Shown piece by piece: positions 18,916 to 28,847 of a DNA stretch of 48,954 nucleotides. The stretch is from Candidatus Woesearchaeota archaeon (lineage in GTDB: Archaea; Nanobdellota; Nanobdellia; Woesearchaeales; ARS49). Where the stretch lies: assembly GCA_002687275.1 (NCBI GenBank), contig NYZT01000026.1, forward strand, positions 1 through 48,954, given 5' to 3'. A program made the translations under genes and the position numbers. The notes beneath the pieces were generated by a model, which was given only the letters and a program-made list of their open reading frames with translations, searched no databases and was not told where the DNA came from. The number at the start of each line of letters is the position of its first letter. The stretch's first letter is position 1.

Positions 18916-19452
18916 CTACTTCCACTTAATGCTACAACCCATCGTGTTTGTCACAGGTTCTTCAACTTCCTTTCCTTCTTGTAATGCCACGATGGCGTCC
19001 TTGAGGTCTTCCTTTGTCACGTTGTTTGGCTCTTGCCAGTTGTCGTCAAACCGCCCTTGGTAACGTAACTTTCTTTCCTTGTCAAAGATGAAGAAGTGTG
19101 GGGTGCACTGGCCGCCAAATTCCTTTGCCACCAACTGGCTTTCGTCATGTAGGTACAGGAAGTGTAGTTGCTTTTCTTTTACTCTTTTAACCATCCCCTC
19201 AAAAGAATCTTCAGGGTAGGAGGATGAGTCATTGCTGTTGATGCCCACCACGCTGATGTTGGTGAAGTTCTTTGCCACATTGTTGATCCGTGGCTCAACG
19301 GCTATCGCGTACGGGCAGTGATTGCACGTGAAGAACACCACAAGAATGTCTGCATGGAAGTCCTCTAGTTTGTACATCTTCCCATCTGTCCCTGGCAGGT
19401 CAAAGCCAGGACATGTGTCGCCAATTTTTAGTTTGTAGTCTACGCTTTCCAT
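18916..19452 (-). CDS. Thioredoxin-fold redoxin (AhpC/TSA-like)
   Basis: KIGDTCPGFDLPGTDGKMYKLEDF, VVFFTCNHCPYA, GQCTPHFFIFD. Confidence 0.85.
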   Translation of the reverse strand: MESVDYKLKIGDTCPGFDLPGTDGKMYKLEDFHADILVVFFTCNHCPYAIAVEPRINNVAKNFTNISVVGINSNDSSSYPEDSFEGMVKRVKEKQLHFLYLHDESQLVAKEFGGQCTPHFFIFDKERKLRYQGRFDDNWQEPNNVTKEDLKDAIVALQEGKEVEEPVTNTMGCSIKWK

Positions 19453-19477
19453 GGTGCCTCTCTAGCGTGTTCACTTA

Positions 19478-19897
19478 TTAACCTTGCTGTAGTTCAACGA
19501 CAACTTCTGCCATTTCTGTGGTATGAAACACGCGAAGCTTGCTTTGATGATCTAACATCCTATCGTTTGTCCATAAGGGTCTATCAAAAGCCAGCGCTAG
19601 AGCAAAGAACGCTACGTCATCTGGATCAGGGCACAGACGTTTGGCGGGTTCCATAAATTCTGCATACTCCTCTTCGTCCACTATGAACACTTTCTCCGGA
19701 AGCCTCTTGAGTGTCTCTAAGAACTGTTTAGGAGTAATATTGGCCTTTTTGCAAATCGCTGATTTGTACCGGCGTAGTTCGATAAGAGCGATCTTAGGTG
19801 CAGCCAAACTAAGTACGTTTTTTTCTACGAGTGTGCGAACGCCTGATCGTTTCCAAAAAAATCCAAACAAGATGTTGGTGTCTAGCACCACTCTCAT
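19478..19897 (-). CDS. PIN-domain toxin (VapC-like)
   Basis: MRVVLDTNILFGFFWK ... DPDDVAFFALALAFDRPLWTNDRML. Confidence 0.8.
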   Translation of the reverse strand: MRVVLDTNILFGFFWKRSGVRTLVEKNVLSLAAPKIALIELRRYKSAICKKANITPKQFLETLKRLPEKVFIVDEEEYAEFMEPAKRLCPDPDDVAFFALALAFDRPLWTNDRMLDHQSKLRVFHTTEMAEVVVELQQG

Positions 19898-20136
19898 CGC
19901 GAACCTTTCTTTCTTCGTTTTTCTGCGCGTTCCTTCCTGCCTCTGCGAACGAGAGTTACTGCCCAATCCATAATCTCTCTATCCTTCTCTACTTGACGGT
20001 GCAGGCTTGCAATCTCGTCAAGCCTGCCCGCTTTTTCCTCAATTGCCTTTCTCACAAAGCCGGACCAGTTTATCTCGTCATGCTCTTTCATGGTCTTCCG
20101 AGTTTCCTCTGGCACTGACAATGTTATACTTACCAT
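19894..20136 (-). CDS. RHH antitoxin (VapB-like)
   Basis: MVSITLSVPEETRKTMKEHDEINWSGFVRKAIEEKA; overlaps PIN gene. Confidence 0.75.
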   Translation of the reverse strand: MVSITLSVPEETRKTMKEHDEINWSGFVRKAIEEKAGRLDEIASLHRQVEKDREIMDWAVTLVRRGRKERAEKRRKKGSR

Positions 20137-20171
20137 AAAAAACGTAAATACGTTAGAATATTTAAAGGTTG

Positions 20172-22220
20172 CTATTCAAACGGTATAGGTTGGTCGCCGC
20201 CTGCCCAGGGACGGTACTCGCCAAATGGCGGGGCGACGCTTGCCACCATGTATTGTGGGCTGTAGCTTCCACCAACATATGAGTTGTGGATGCTGCTGAA
20301 GGGTACGCCTGGCTGGCCGTATTGTGTTCTTAGCTTGGGATCGAAGTGTTGCCAGGCCTTCATGAGGATGCGGCCCTGGCCGAACTTTTCTTCCTCGTGA
20401 CCCTCACTCACTACCGGGCCGGTGAATCCTTTGTCTTTGAGTATCTTTACGGCATCCTTGATTGGGAGTATGCCCTGGCCTGGTGGCAGGTGTGCGTGCG
20501 CTCCTGTTGCTGTGTCTACGGCCTGGACGCCAGAGATAAGATCGTTGTCTGCAAGCTTTTGCACTTGCTCTAGATACCAGGAGTTGAACTCTTTGACTCG
20601 TTTTTCCCAGGGAAGGTCTGTTTTGAAGTGCTCGAGCCACATGCCTAGGTGTCCTGTGTCAAATATTCCTTTGATGTGCTGTGCGGCTGATTTTTTGGCC
20701 TCCACGGGGTTGACGCCTTCTTGGACAAGATCATGTTCCATCTCTCTTCTGGAGTTGGTGATGATGTCGATGAACTCGTCTGGGTGGCCGCCGAAGTATT
20801 GTGGCCAGCCAATCTCTGGTCCGATCATTAGATCATGCTTGAGTGTTTTGCCGCGCGCCTTTTGTTCTTCATACGCAATCATGCCTGCTTTTTTGTATCC
20901 CTTGATGGCCATGTCCCTTGCATGCGTCTCAAAGAACTGCGCGTTGTTCTTTCTTCGCTCGTTCTCTGCCACTGACTGCTGCTGTTGCTGGATCTCTTTT
21001 AGGTAGTCTTTGACGTTGGTGTCAAACTGTTTGATTTTGATCTCGTTATCTTTTTGCTTTTCAGGACTTGCTAGTAATTCTTCAAATATTTCTAGTCTCT
21101 GTTCGTTAACTGCGGTTTCTCTGGGGTTGTTTGCCGCTCGTGCATCATTGATTTCTCGCTGTATCTTAATTCTTGTTTCTTCAGGATTTTCCAAGCCCTT
21201 CTTGTTCTCCTCTAAGTGGCTAAGGCGCTCTCTGTCTCCTTCCAGGAAACTTCGGGTTCTTGCTATATTACTTCTAGCTGAGCTTAGTTCGCGTGCAAAT
21301 ATCTCTTCGCGAATGAGTTTGAAGGCTGCCTCTCTTACTTTGAGATCGTTTCCTCTGTCCTTTGGGTTTAGATAGGCGGGGTTCTCCTTGTTTGTCTGCG
21401 AATCGATTTTATTCTTGAACATTTCTTTTTCTTTGAACTCTTTCAAGAAATCTTCCCAGGTGATGTATCTTTTGAGGTTGAGCTTTGCGACCTCTTCCTC
21501 GGTCATGTTTAGAGTGTCCTGCTCGAATTTTCTTTCGTCATCTCGGTACGCAAAGAACGGATTGGGTAGTCTTCGCCTGGGGAGTTCTTGCATGGCGCCG
21601 GTCTCTACGTCTATCAATCGTAGGGCGTCCCTGACTGCTTCGTCTGGGATTTCGAACATTTTCTTGTCCACTGTTTTTCCATCCTTGTTCTTTGTCTCGC
21701 CTATGGTGTGATTCCAGGATTGTTCGAATAGTGCGCGGGGGAATTCAAAACTAACAAGGTCTACCTCGCCGCCGCCTAGGTCGGCAGCAAACTGTAGTGC
21801 CTCTCGTATCTCGTCAAGGTTTTCTTTTTGTGCTTGCTCGTCTATTCTTCGTTGTTGCATGTCAAAGCCAGATAGGTTGGTTACCGCTCCTGTTGGGAGT
21901 TCGAAACCTATAAGATTGGTTTGGTTTGCTAGAGCGACTTCCTTGAGTGCCTCGCGTACTTCTTTTCCTGTTGCCTTGCTTCCGCCACCCATGGGCTGTT
22001 TTCTGCTCGTTGAAAGAACGATTTGGATGTTGCCTGCTCCGCCTCTGATGGCTGCCTGGACGTTCTGCAACATATTTTTCCCCGATATGGGGTCTGTCTC
22101 TACCACGGTCTGTCCTATCTGGTTGAGGGTGAGCACGGGTTCTTCGAGGGCTTCCTGTGGCTTGATGTCAGCCACGGGGGTGTAGCCTCGGTCCATGCTG
22201 TTTGTTGGCTCGTACGCCAT
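20172..22220 (-). CDS. Large protein with TIM-barrel (xylose isomerase-like) segments and a long coiled-coil region
   Basis: C-terminal IFDTGHLGMWLEHF ... HAHLPPGQGILPIKDAVKILKDKGFTGPVVSEGHEEE; charged helical middle region. Confidence 0.6.
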   Translation of the reverse strand: MAYEPTNSMDRGYTPVADIKPQEALEEPVLTLNQIGQTVVETDPISGKNMLQNVQAAIRGGAGNIQIVLSTSRKQPMGGGSKATGKEVREALKEVALANQTNLIGFELPTGAVTNLSGFDMQQRRIDEQAQKENLDEIREALQFAADLGGGEVDLVSFEFPRALFEQSWNHTIGETKNKDGKTVDKKMFEIPDEAVRDALRLIDVETGAMQELPRRRLPNPFFAYRDDERKFEQDTLNMTEEEVAKLNLKRYITWEDFLKEFKEKEMFKNKIDSQTNKENPAYLNPKDRGNDLKVREAAFKLIREEIFARELSSARSNIARTRSFLEGDRERLSHLEENKKGLENPEETRIKIQREINDARAANNPRETAVNEQRLEIFEELLASPEKQKDNEIKIKQFDTNVKDYLKEIQQQQQSVAENERRKNNAQFFETHARDMAIKGYKKAGMIAYEEQKARGKTLKHDLMIGPEIGWPQYFGGHPDEFIDIITNSRREMEHDLVQEGVNPVEAKKSAAQHIKGIFDTGHLGMWLEHFKTDLPWEKRVKEFNSWYLEQVQKLADNDLISGVQAVDTATGAHAHLPPGQGILPIKDAVKILKDKGFTGPVVSEGHEEEKFGQGRILMKAWQHFDPKLRTQYGQPGVPFSSIHNSYVGGSYSPQYMVASVAPPFGEYRPWAGGDQPIPFE

Positions 22221-22254
22221 GGGTTGAGAATAGACTGCGGGTATATAAATACTA

Positions 22255-22830
22255 TTAGTTGTAGCTGCGGGTGTTGTCTTGGCGTATGTAGCCTTGTTCT
22301 TGCTCGCGCATGTTGTCTGCGAGGCTTTGGGCGTATTTTTTCACGTTACCTGCGCGTTCTTCAATGGCCTCAAACTGTGCCTTGCTTGCTTCGGTGTCTT
22401 GGTAGCCTCGACTGCGTTTGAGCTCTTCTGCCGCGGTTATTTCGTAGAGTTCCTTTTCTTGGGAGTATGTTCTGTCAGCAACTTGGTTGAGCGCGCTTGC
22501 TCGTTGGTAGTTTTCTTCCGTGCTTCTTTGGGCAAATCGGTTGACTTCTTCACGGACCTCTTCTTGGTGGGTTCGTTCTTCTAGGTTTTCCTGTTCGGGT
22601 TCTTCTTCTTTGAACAGGTCTTCGAGCTTGGTGGCTTTTTGTTGCTCCATGAACTGATGGATGGCCTCTCGCTCTACCTCTGCCTCCTCGATCATGCCTG
22701 TGGTGGCTGCGTTTTGTTGTTTGGATCGTTCTTCACGTTTCTTGAGAAATTCTTTTAGCTGTTGCAGCGCTTTGACTCGTTGCTCGGGGGGTAGTTGCTT
22801 TATCTTTTCTATTAGGTCTTTAAGTTTCAC
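22255..22830 (-). CDS. Coiled-coil hypothetical protein
   Basis: 191 aa, E/Q/K-rich; same strand and close spacing with neighbours. Confidence 0.5.
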   Translation of the reverse strand: MKLKDLIEKIKQLPPEQRVKALQQLKEFLKKREERSKQQNAATTGMIEEAEVEREAIHQFMEQQKATKLEDLFKEEEPEQENLEERTHQEEVREEVNRFAQRSTEENYQRASALNQVADRTYSQEKELYEITAAEELKRSRGYQDTEASKAQFEAIEERAGNVKKYAQSLADNMREQEQGYIRQDNTRSYN

Positions 22831-22861
22831 GGTAGATAGAGTCCTTCTCGCTATATAATGG

Positions 22862-24496
22862 TTACCATGCGGGCATTTTGTTTGCTTTTTTGAACAATTT
22901 GTAGTTGAGGAAGGTGAGGATGCGCCCGATGAATTTTGCTCCTTTGATTTCTGGGCCGGTTGCTTTTGAGGGTTTGTCTTCTGCTCCGAAGAGTTTTTTG
23001 ATCTCTTCCCAGCTGAAGGGCTTGAACATGTCTTTGGCTTCGTTGTGCCAATCTTTGAATGGTCCTAGGAGGTCTCCTTTGGGTCTGACAAAGTCATCTA
23101 TGATGTCTAGGGGAACCTCTGCTTCTTTCATCTTCTCTCTTGCTTTTTTTGGCTGTTCTTTGTATTGTTTGTACAGGTCTTTTGCTGTTTTGTAGTGTTG
23201 TGAGAGCTTCACGTTGCCAACGTCTTCTCCTGCTTCGGCTAAGAATATTTCTAGGTCCTCGCCGATGGCGTCCATGGTCTCGGCTACGGTGCTGTCAATC
23301 TGGCTGAGGATGCCTATGTCTTCTTGCATGCGCATTTTTTTGTAGTTGTCTACCTGGTCGCGTGTCCATGGGTACATGCGCCAGGTTATTTTGCTCTCTC
23401 CTACGTGGATGGGTCCGCGGTGGAAGCCTTCTTGTTGGAAGCTCATCTGGGGTCTTGTTCGATATTCGATGGTTACCAAGAGGCAGTTGAACACGTCTTT
23501 GTTTTTCTCTGGCATGTTCATGCCAAGAACTTCTATTTCGGCTAGGTTTCCCTCAAACGCGGTCACCATGTGTGGGCTGTCCATCATTCCTTCGTTGCTC
23601 TGTAGGCGTTCTATGTGGCGCAGGTAGGGTCTTACCCAGGACATGTACATTTTTAGAATGTTGTAGTGCTGTCGTAGGTATTTTAGTTCGAATCCTTTGC
23701 GTACCTTGAGTTCTTCGTAGTTTACCTCTCGCCAGGTCATGTACTGTAGTAATTTCCTCTTGAGCGTGTTTTTGAGCGTGGTGTTGACGTCTAGCTCGCC
23801 CACGAGCTTGTCGACCTCTTCTTTGTTCTTTGGCTTGATGCTGAAGAAGAAGTCTGGCAAGGATGCAAACTGGAGTTGGGTGGCCATCTGGAAGAGGTTT
23901 GCTGCCGTGCGCTGTCCTTGGAACACGCCGTCAACTAGGTCTACCCATAATCCTTTGAGTGTGACCTCGGCATCATCACCTCCTTTGCGTGCCATCTCGT
24001 GGTAGGTTAGTCTTTCTTGGATCCATCGGATGTCTCGCACTAGCTGGAAGAGGTCTCTCCTGATGAACTGGCCTACCTGTGCTAGGTACTGACTGACCTT
24101 GTCCTGGGCGAGGCCTATTCTCTGGGCGCCTGCGCCGTAAAAGCTGGACTGTTCTGAGGCAGTAAAAAGGTCTCGGATTTTTTCTATGTGCCCGTATCCG
24201 GTATCGCTGAGAAGGTGGAGGATGATTTGGTATAGGGGTTCGATGCTTAGGTTGGGTGTTTCGTAGGTTACTTGGTATCTAAGCTCGGCCTTGGGCCAGG
24301 GCATTTGCTGGAGTTGGTCTCTGACGGTTTCTACCTCCTCTAACTCTACATACTCGTCTATCTTGCCGTTTTCTTCTAGCTCTTCCAGAATCTGGTTCTT
24401 TTTGGGCGGGCTCCACTCCTTAAAATCGGGGTAGTCTTTTGCAAATTTGTCCTTGGCAAAGCCGTTTTCTATAAACAAGCGCGCGGTGCTGACCAT
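22862..24496 (-). CDS. Large conserved-looking hypothetical protein
   Basis: 544-aa uninterrupted ORF; no recognised domain. Confidence 0.55.
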   Translation of the reverse strand: MVSTARLFIENGFAKDKFAKDYPDFKEWSPPKKNQILEELEENGKIDEYVELEEVETVRDQLQQMPWPKAELRYQVTYETPNLSIEPLYQIILHLLSDTGYGHIEKIRDLFTASEQSSFYGAGAQRIGLAQDKVSQYLAQVGQFIRRDLFQLVRDIRWIQERLTYHEMARKGGDDAEVTLKGLWVDLVDGVFQGQRTAANLFQMATQLQFASLPDFFFSIKPKNKEEVDKLVGELDVNTTLKNTLKRKLLQYMTWREVNYEELKVRKGFELKYLRQHYNILKMYMSWVRPYLRHIERLQSNEGMMDSPHMVTAFEGNLAEIEVLGMNMPEKNKDVFNCLLVTIEYRTRPQMSFQQEGFHRGPIHVGESKITWRMYPWTRDQVDNYKKMRMQEDIGILSQIDSTVAETMDAIGEDLEIFLAEAGEDVGNVKLSQHYKTAKDLYKQYKEQPKKAREKMKEAEVPLDIIDDFVRPKGDLLGPFKDWHNEAKDMFKPFSWEEIKKLFGAEDKPSKATGPEIKGAKFIGRILTFLNYKLFKKANKMPAW

Positions 24497-24521
24497 ACGT
24501 CGAGGTTCTTCTTTTTAGTAT

Positions 24522-24938
24522 TTAAGCTTTGTTGGCAAGGGCTTGTTTGTACGACAGTCTTGTCACGCTCTTTATCTTATCAAAGTCCTTGTCCTCTGAG
24601 ATTATTGGGGCGCCCATCATGACTGCGGTGGCTGCGTGGATGGCGTCTCTTGGCTCTACATGGTAGTGTTCGAATGTTTTTTGGGCCTCTTGTAGAATTT
24701 CTTTGTCAGGCTCGATAAGGGTTAGCTTAGGAAATTGCAAGAATCGTTCCCCTTCTCGTGCTGCTAGTTTTCTGTCTCGCTCCCGCTTGAGCACTTTGGT
24801 GACCTCATCCCAGGTGAGTGTGCTTGTGCATGCTGTCTGTCCACTCACCACTCGACCAAGGATTTTTCTGCAAGAATCACCGCGTGCGGTGTCGTAAAGA
24901 ATAGCATTGACAAAAACATTTGCGTCTATGTACTTCAT
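24522..24938 (-). CDS. PIN-domain toxin (VapC-like)
   Basis: MKYIDANVFVNAILYD ... PRDAIHAATAVMMGAPIISEDKDFD. Confidence 0.85.
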   Translation of the reverse strand: MKYIDANVFVNAILYDTARGDSCRKILGRVVSGQTACTSTLTWDEVTKVLKRERDRKLAAREGERFLQFPKLTLIEPDKEILQEAQKTFEHYHVEPRDAIHAATAVMMGAPIISEDKDFDKIKSVTRLSYKQALANKA

Positions 24939-25168
24939 CTTCCCTCCAGTATTGCTTTTTTCATCTGCTTTGGGGTGAGTGCTTTTTTGGTTCTTGGAAC
25001 GTCAAGAAATTCTTCCAGCCACGCTTGTGGGTCAACCTCTGGCTTAATCAGCACCCCCTCTGATTGGGATACAAAGACAACGCTAGTGCCTTTGTGTAGC
25101 CCTAGTCTGTCGCGCTCCTTTTTCGGTAGCACGATCTGACCTCTTTCTCCTACTGCGCGGGTGATCAT
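24935..25168 (-). CDS. AbrB-family antitoxin
   Basis: MITRAVGERGQIVLPKKERDRLGLHKGTSVVFV; overlaps PIN gene; TATA (TTTATAAATTTA) upstream. Confidence 0.85.
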   Translation of the reverse strand: MITRAVGERGQIVLPKKERDRLGLHKGTSVVFVSQSEGVLIKPEVDPQAWLEEFLDVPRTKKALTPKQMKKAILEGR

Positions 25169-25222
25169 GCTCTTGGCTAATACTTCAGAGTTTATAAATT
25201 TATTCATACTTGGTGGTATGAA

Positions 25223-25936
25223 TTACGCCTTCTTGGCGTGTTCCCATAGCACGTCGAAATAGCTTTTGTAGGCTTTGGCTGCGGCGGCGTTTTCGATGAT
25301 GATGCCTTCTGGCTCGTCCGTCCAGATGACTATGCCGATCTTGTTGCCATAAATGTTGGTGACTGCAGGGCTCTCGGTTACCTTGTCTAGGTGTCTGTAC
25401 TCGGTGGTCTGGTCGTCTAGCTCTTTTCTTCCCTTTCTGATGATGAGCTTTGTTCTGATGCCGTTCTCCTTCTTGAGACGATCAAACTGGAGGGCGAACT
25501 CTGGCATGCGTTCTGAGAACTGGCCTTCGCTTCCAAACACGAAGTTGTCCTTTCCCGTTCTGGCGATGTCTGTAAAGATGCTCTTGACGCCTTTTATCCC
25601 TTTGAATAACCGAACCTGGCCTTCGATTTTGGCTGCTTTGTGTCTCTTTTGGAGTTCGGGAAGCACGCTTTTGACGTCTTCTTCTTGTTCTTTGATGTAG
25701 TCTAGCAATCGCTTGGGTCCTGCTGCCTGGAACCATTTGATCTGGCCGATTATGACGTAGCTGACCAGGCCTTTCTCAGTCAATGTTTTGAGTGCGTTGT
25801 AACAACTACTTCGGTCTATCTTCGCGAACCGGGCTATTTTGCCGGCTTTTGTTGATCCGTGGTCGTTAAGCGTTAGATAGACTTTTATCTCGTTCGGGCT
25901 GAACCCTAAGTTTTCCAACACTGTTTCTACGTTCAT
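25223..25936 (-). CDS. TrmB-family transcriptional regulator
   Basis: VLENLGFSPNEIKVYLTLNDHGSTKAGKIARFAKIDRSSCYNALKTLTEKGLVSYV. Confidence 0.88.
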   Translation of the reverse strand: MNVETVLENLGFSPNEIKVYLTLNDHGSTKAGKIARFAKIDRSSCYNALKTLTEKGLVSYVIIGQIKWFQAAGPKRLLDYIKEQEEDVKSVLPELQKRHKAAKIEGQVRLFKGIKGVKSIFTDIARTGKDNFVFGSEGQFSERMPEFALQFDRLKKENGIRTKLIIRKGRKELDDQTTEYRHLDKVTESPAVTNIYGNKIGIVIWTDEPEGIIIENAAAAKAYKSYFDVLWEHAKKA

Positions 25937-25945
25937 GCACTCCCC

Positions 25946-26620
25946 CTACTGTGCTCTATGTTCTGCAAGAACCTCTTGCCAGGGGCGGCGTCGTTCTTGC
26001 GTTTGCGCAGGTTTCTGGCGCTCATACACTAAGCATGGTGCCGCTCCTATATAATTGTTGTCCATTCCTCCACAACGAGGTGTTATTGGCCAGGCGAGGA
26101 TTCTGTCGAGCACGAGCTTGGCTCTCAGGTGGCGGCTCATGGCGGGTATGGGTATTGGGGTGTAGCCTAGCTCGGTGTAGACCTCTCTGACGGCTCTGTG
26201 GAGCTCTAGCTGCTTTTCTGGGTCCTCCCTGCGGACCTCGTTGTTTTCTAGTTCTGGTAGGGGATCCACCAAGAACACGCCTGAGTAGTTTGTGCGTTTG
26301 GCCGCTTCGGTTAGCTCAGGAGGGGTTTCTATCCCGCCCACTCTGCAGTAGGCGATGCCGTCTGGCACCCCTCTGTCTTGGAGCACGAAGTGAGACTCGT
26401 CATTCATATAGCCTTCCCACTCTAGCTGGAGTTCCAGCACTCTTTTTTGGAATGCTAGGACGTTCTTCCAGGGTAGAACGTCGCCATCCCTTATCATCTC
26501 TCCGTTGATGACAAATTCGGCTACCTCGCCTACAGAACCCATCCCTTTGCCGTTGAGATCATCCAACAAAGTGCTCTTGCCGGTTCCTGGCCCGCCTGTT
26601 AGCACGTAGCGTGGTATCAT
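25946..26620 (-). CDS. NadR/AAA_28-like P-loop ATPase
   Basis: MIPRYVLTGGPGTGKSTLLDDL ... FVLQDRGVPDGIAYCR. Confidence 0.7.
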   Translation of the reverse strand: MIPRYVLTGGPGTGKSTLLDDLNGKGMGSVGEVAEFVINGEMIRDGDVLPWKNVLAFQKRVLELQLEWEGYMNDESHFVLQDRGVPDGIAYCRVGGIETPPELTEAAKRTNYSGVFLVDPLPELENNEVRREDPEKQLELHRAVREVYTELGYTPIPIPAMSRHLRAKLVLDRILAWPITPRCGGMDNNYIGAAPCLVYERQKPAQTQERRRPWQEVLAEHRAQ

Positions 26621-26717
26621 CTCATTATCATTAGAACGCACAGGAGTATATCAAAGTGTGTTGTAGCACGTGCTACACCTAGCAATTAATTTATACTAGT
26701 GATTTACCCAATCGTGC

Positions 26718-27224
26718 ATGGTGCTAACCCGGCCAGAACTCTTGAAAGCCATCAAACAAAAGAAGATCATAATCGCACCTTTTGACAAGGGGGCGGTGGG
26801 GCCTGGAAGCATTGATCTCACCCTAGATCGCCACTTTCGCGTCTTCACCAACAGTAGAAAAAACTATGTTGCTGACGAAAATGCCAACTATCATGACGTC
26901 ACCAAGGCAAAAACGGCTGATTCTATAATAATAAAACCTGGCGAGATGGTGCTGGGCATAACCCAAGAAAAGGTTACTCTGGGGTCTGGTCTTAGCGGCT
27001 GGCTCGAGGGTAGGTCACGCTTTGCACGGCTAGGCTTGCTGGTGCATGTCTCTGCGAGCTTTATGCAGCCAGGCATTGACAACAAGCAAGTCCTAGAGAT
27101 GGTGAACTTAGGAAAGGTACCCCTGAGGCTTAAGTCCGGAACAAAAGTTTGCCAGTTGATTGTCGCAGAGACAAAGGGAAGGGCAAAATACGAAGGAACG
27201 TTTTCTAGCCAACAAAAGCCCTAG
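26718..27224 (+). CDS. dcd: dCTP deaminase family protein
   Basis: GPGSIDLTLDRHFRVF, GWLEGRSRFARLGLLVHVSASFMQPGI. Confidence 0.88.
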   Translation: MVLTRPELLKAIKQKKIIIAPFDKGAVGPGSIDLTLDRHFRVFTNSRKNYVADENANYHDVTKAKTADSIIIKPGEMVLGITQEKVTLGSGLSGWLEGRSRFARLGLLVHVSASFMQPGIDNKQVLEMVNLGKVPLRLKSGTKVCQLIVAETKGRAKYEGTFSSQQKP

Positions 27225-28847
27225 CTACTGATACAAAGTGTACAGATGTTTTTTGTACCTGTCTTTGGGCAGATTCTTCTTTTTGATGAGCTTGGATAGG
27301 TGTAGAGCGCCCATAAGGTGTGGGATTATGACGTGCTCTGCTCCTGCTTTGTAGAGCATCAGTGCATCTCTTGGTTGCTCAGCCGTGACAATTATCTTCG
27401 TCTTTTTGCTGCCGTGGCTTAACAACAACAGGCTTGCTTTTGGATCGGTAACGGTGGAAACCACCATCTTGGCATGCTTTAGGGGCACTGCGTCAATAAC
27501 CTCTGCATCTGAGACGTCCCCAAGAATGACCGAAATTTTGTCCTTCTGTAATTCTTTCACCGTAGAAGGATTGTACTCCACCACGAGCATGTTCTTGTGC
27601 TTTTTCTTGAGCTGGTCAATTACCACCCTCCCAATCCTGTTAGCACCAAAGATGATAACGTCGTACTTGCTATTTCGTTCTCTGAAGAACCTTGTCTGCT
27701 TGCTCAGACTCAGGTGCTCAAAGGGTTTCAAGAACCTTTCAAAACGCTTGTAGATGTCGTGGCTTCGAGAGATGTAGTAGGTGCTGACCATGAAGGTTAG
27801 GCCTACCAAAAGGGCTATCGCTGACAGGGTCTCAGCCCCCACTAACCCATTGTTGTATGCTAGCGCAACGAGCAGTAGCCCGAACTCTCCTACCTGGGCG
27901 ATGCTCAGCCCGGTGACAAAGCTCGTGTGGGATTTGAAGCCTGCAATCACCATGAACAAGAACACGATTAGTGGGTTGCCGATGAGTACAAAGGCCGCTA
28001 GGGCTAACAAACTCAAGATCGCGCTGGACTGCAACACCACTTGTGAACCAACGCTAATAAAGAACAACGTGGCAAAAAAGTCTCGTAGGGCTTTTACTCT
28101 GCTGCTGATCTCCACTGCATAGGCAGTTGATGCCAGACTCACGCCTGCAAGAAAGCCACCGATGGCGATAGAAAACTCTAGGCGTGCTGCTCCTGCGCTG
28201 AGTAAGAAACACCAGGCAATGGATAACATGAAAATTGTTTCCTGGCTTTTGGCTCTGGCGAAGATGGGCTTGATGACATAGGCGCCACCGATTATTCCTG
28301 TTGCCAACAACAGAACGCCTTTTAGCACGGCCATCATAGGTGTGGAGGTGCTGCCAAGAACTCCTAGTGCTAACACAGCAATGACGTCTTGGACTAACAA
28401 TATTCCCAAGGCGATCCTGCCGTGTAAGGAGTGCAGCTCCCGTTTATCACTCAACAATTTGATGACAAGAACTGTGCTGCTCAAAGTCAGGGCTAAACTT
28501 AAGTACAGGCTGGTCTGCGCGGAGTAGGAAAGCATGCGGAGAAAGTAGTAGCCCGCGCCAAACGTGAACGCGACCTGGGCGATACCTGCCAGCACCGAAA
28601 TCTTTCCTACTTCCTTCAGCTTTCTTACGTCTAACTCTAGGCCTACCATGAACAACAAGAACGCAATGCCTATCTCGGACAGTATGACTATTAGTTGCTG
28701 GTCTTGCAACACTCCCAAAAACGAGGGCCCTAACAGGAGACCTGCGAGGATGTAGCCCATGATTGGTGGTTGCTTGAGACGGTCTGCAAGCACTGCCATG
28801 ACTGCGGCTATGACCAGAATGATGGTTAGCTCGTTCAGCACAGTCAT
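27225..28847 (-). CDS. CPA2-family cation/proton antiporter with TrkA-N domain
   Basis: Multiple TMs, GYILAGLLLGPSFLG, C-terminal VIIFGANRIGRVVIDQLKKKHKNMLVVEYNP. Confidence 0.88.
   Translation of the reverse strand: MTVLNELTIILVIAAVMAVLADRLKQPPIMGYILAGLLLGPSFLGVLQDQQLIVILSEIGIAFLLFMVGLELDVRKLKEVGKISVLAGIAQVAFTFGAGYYFLRMLSYSAQTSLYLSLALTLSSTVLVIKLLSDKRELHSLHGRIALGILLVQDVIAVLALGVLGSTSTPMMAVLKGVLLLATGIIGGAYVIKPIFARAKSQETIFMLSIAWCFLLSAGAARLEFSIAIGGFLAGVSLASTAYAVEISSRVKALRDFFATLFFISVGSQVVLQSSAILSLLALAAFVLIGNPLIVFLFMVIAGFKSHTSFVTGLSIAQVGEFGLLLVALAYNNGLVGAETLSAIALLVGLTFMVSTYYISRSHDIYKRFERFLKPFEHLSLSKQTRFFRERNSKYDVIIFGANRIGRVVIDQLKKKHKNMLVVEYNPSTVKELQKDKISVILGDVSDAEVIDAVPLKHAKMVVSTVTDPKASLLLLSHGSKKTKIIVTAEQPRDALMLYKAGAEHVIIPHLMGALHLSKLIKKKNLPKDRYKKHLYTLYQ

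Noticed and set aside
19478-20136. PIN/RHH pair as a novel defence system
   Set aside because: Fits ordinary VapBC-type toxin-antitoxin architecture; likewise 24522-25168 (PIN/AbrB) and 41801-42243 (HicAB).
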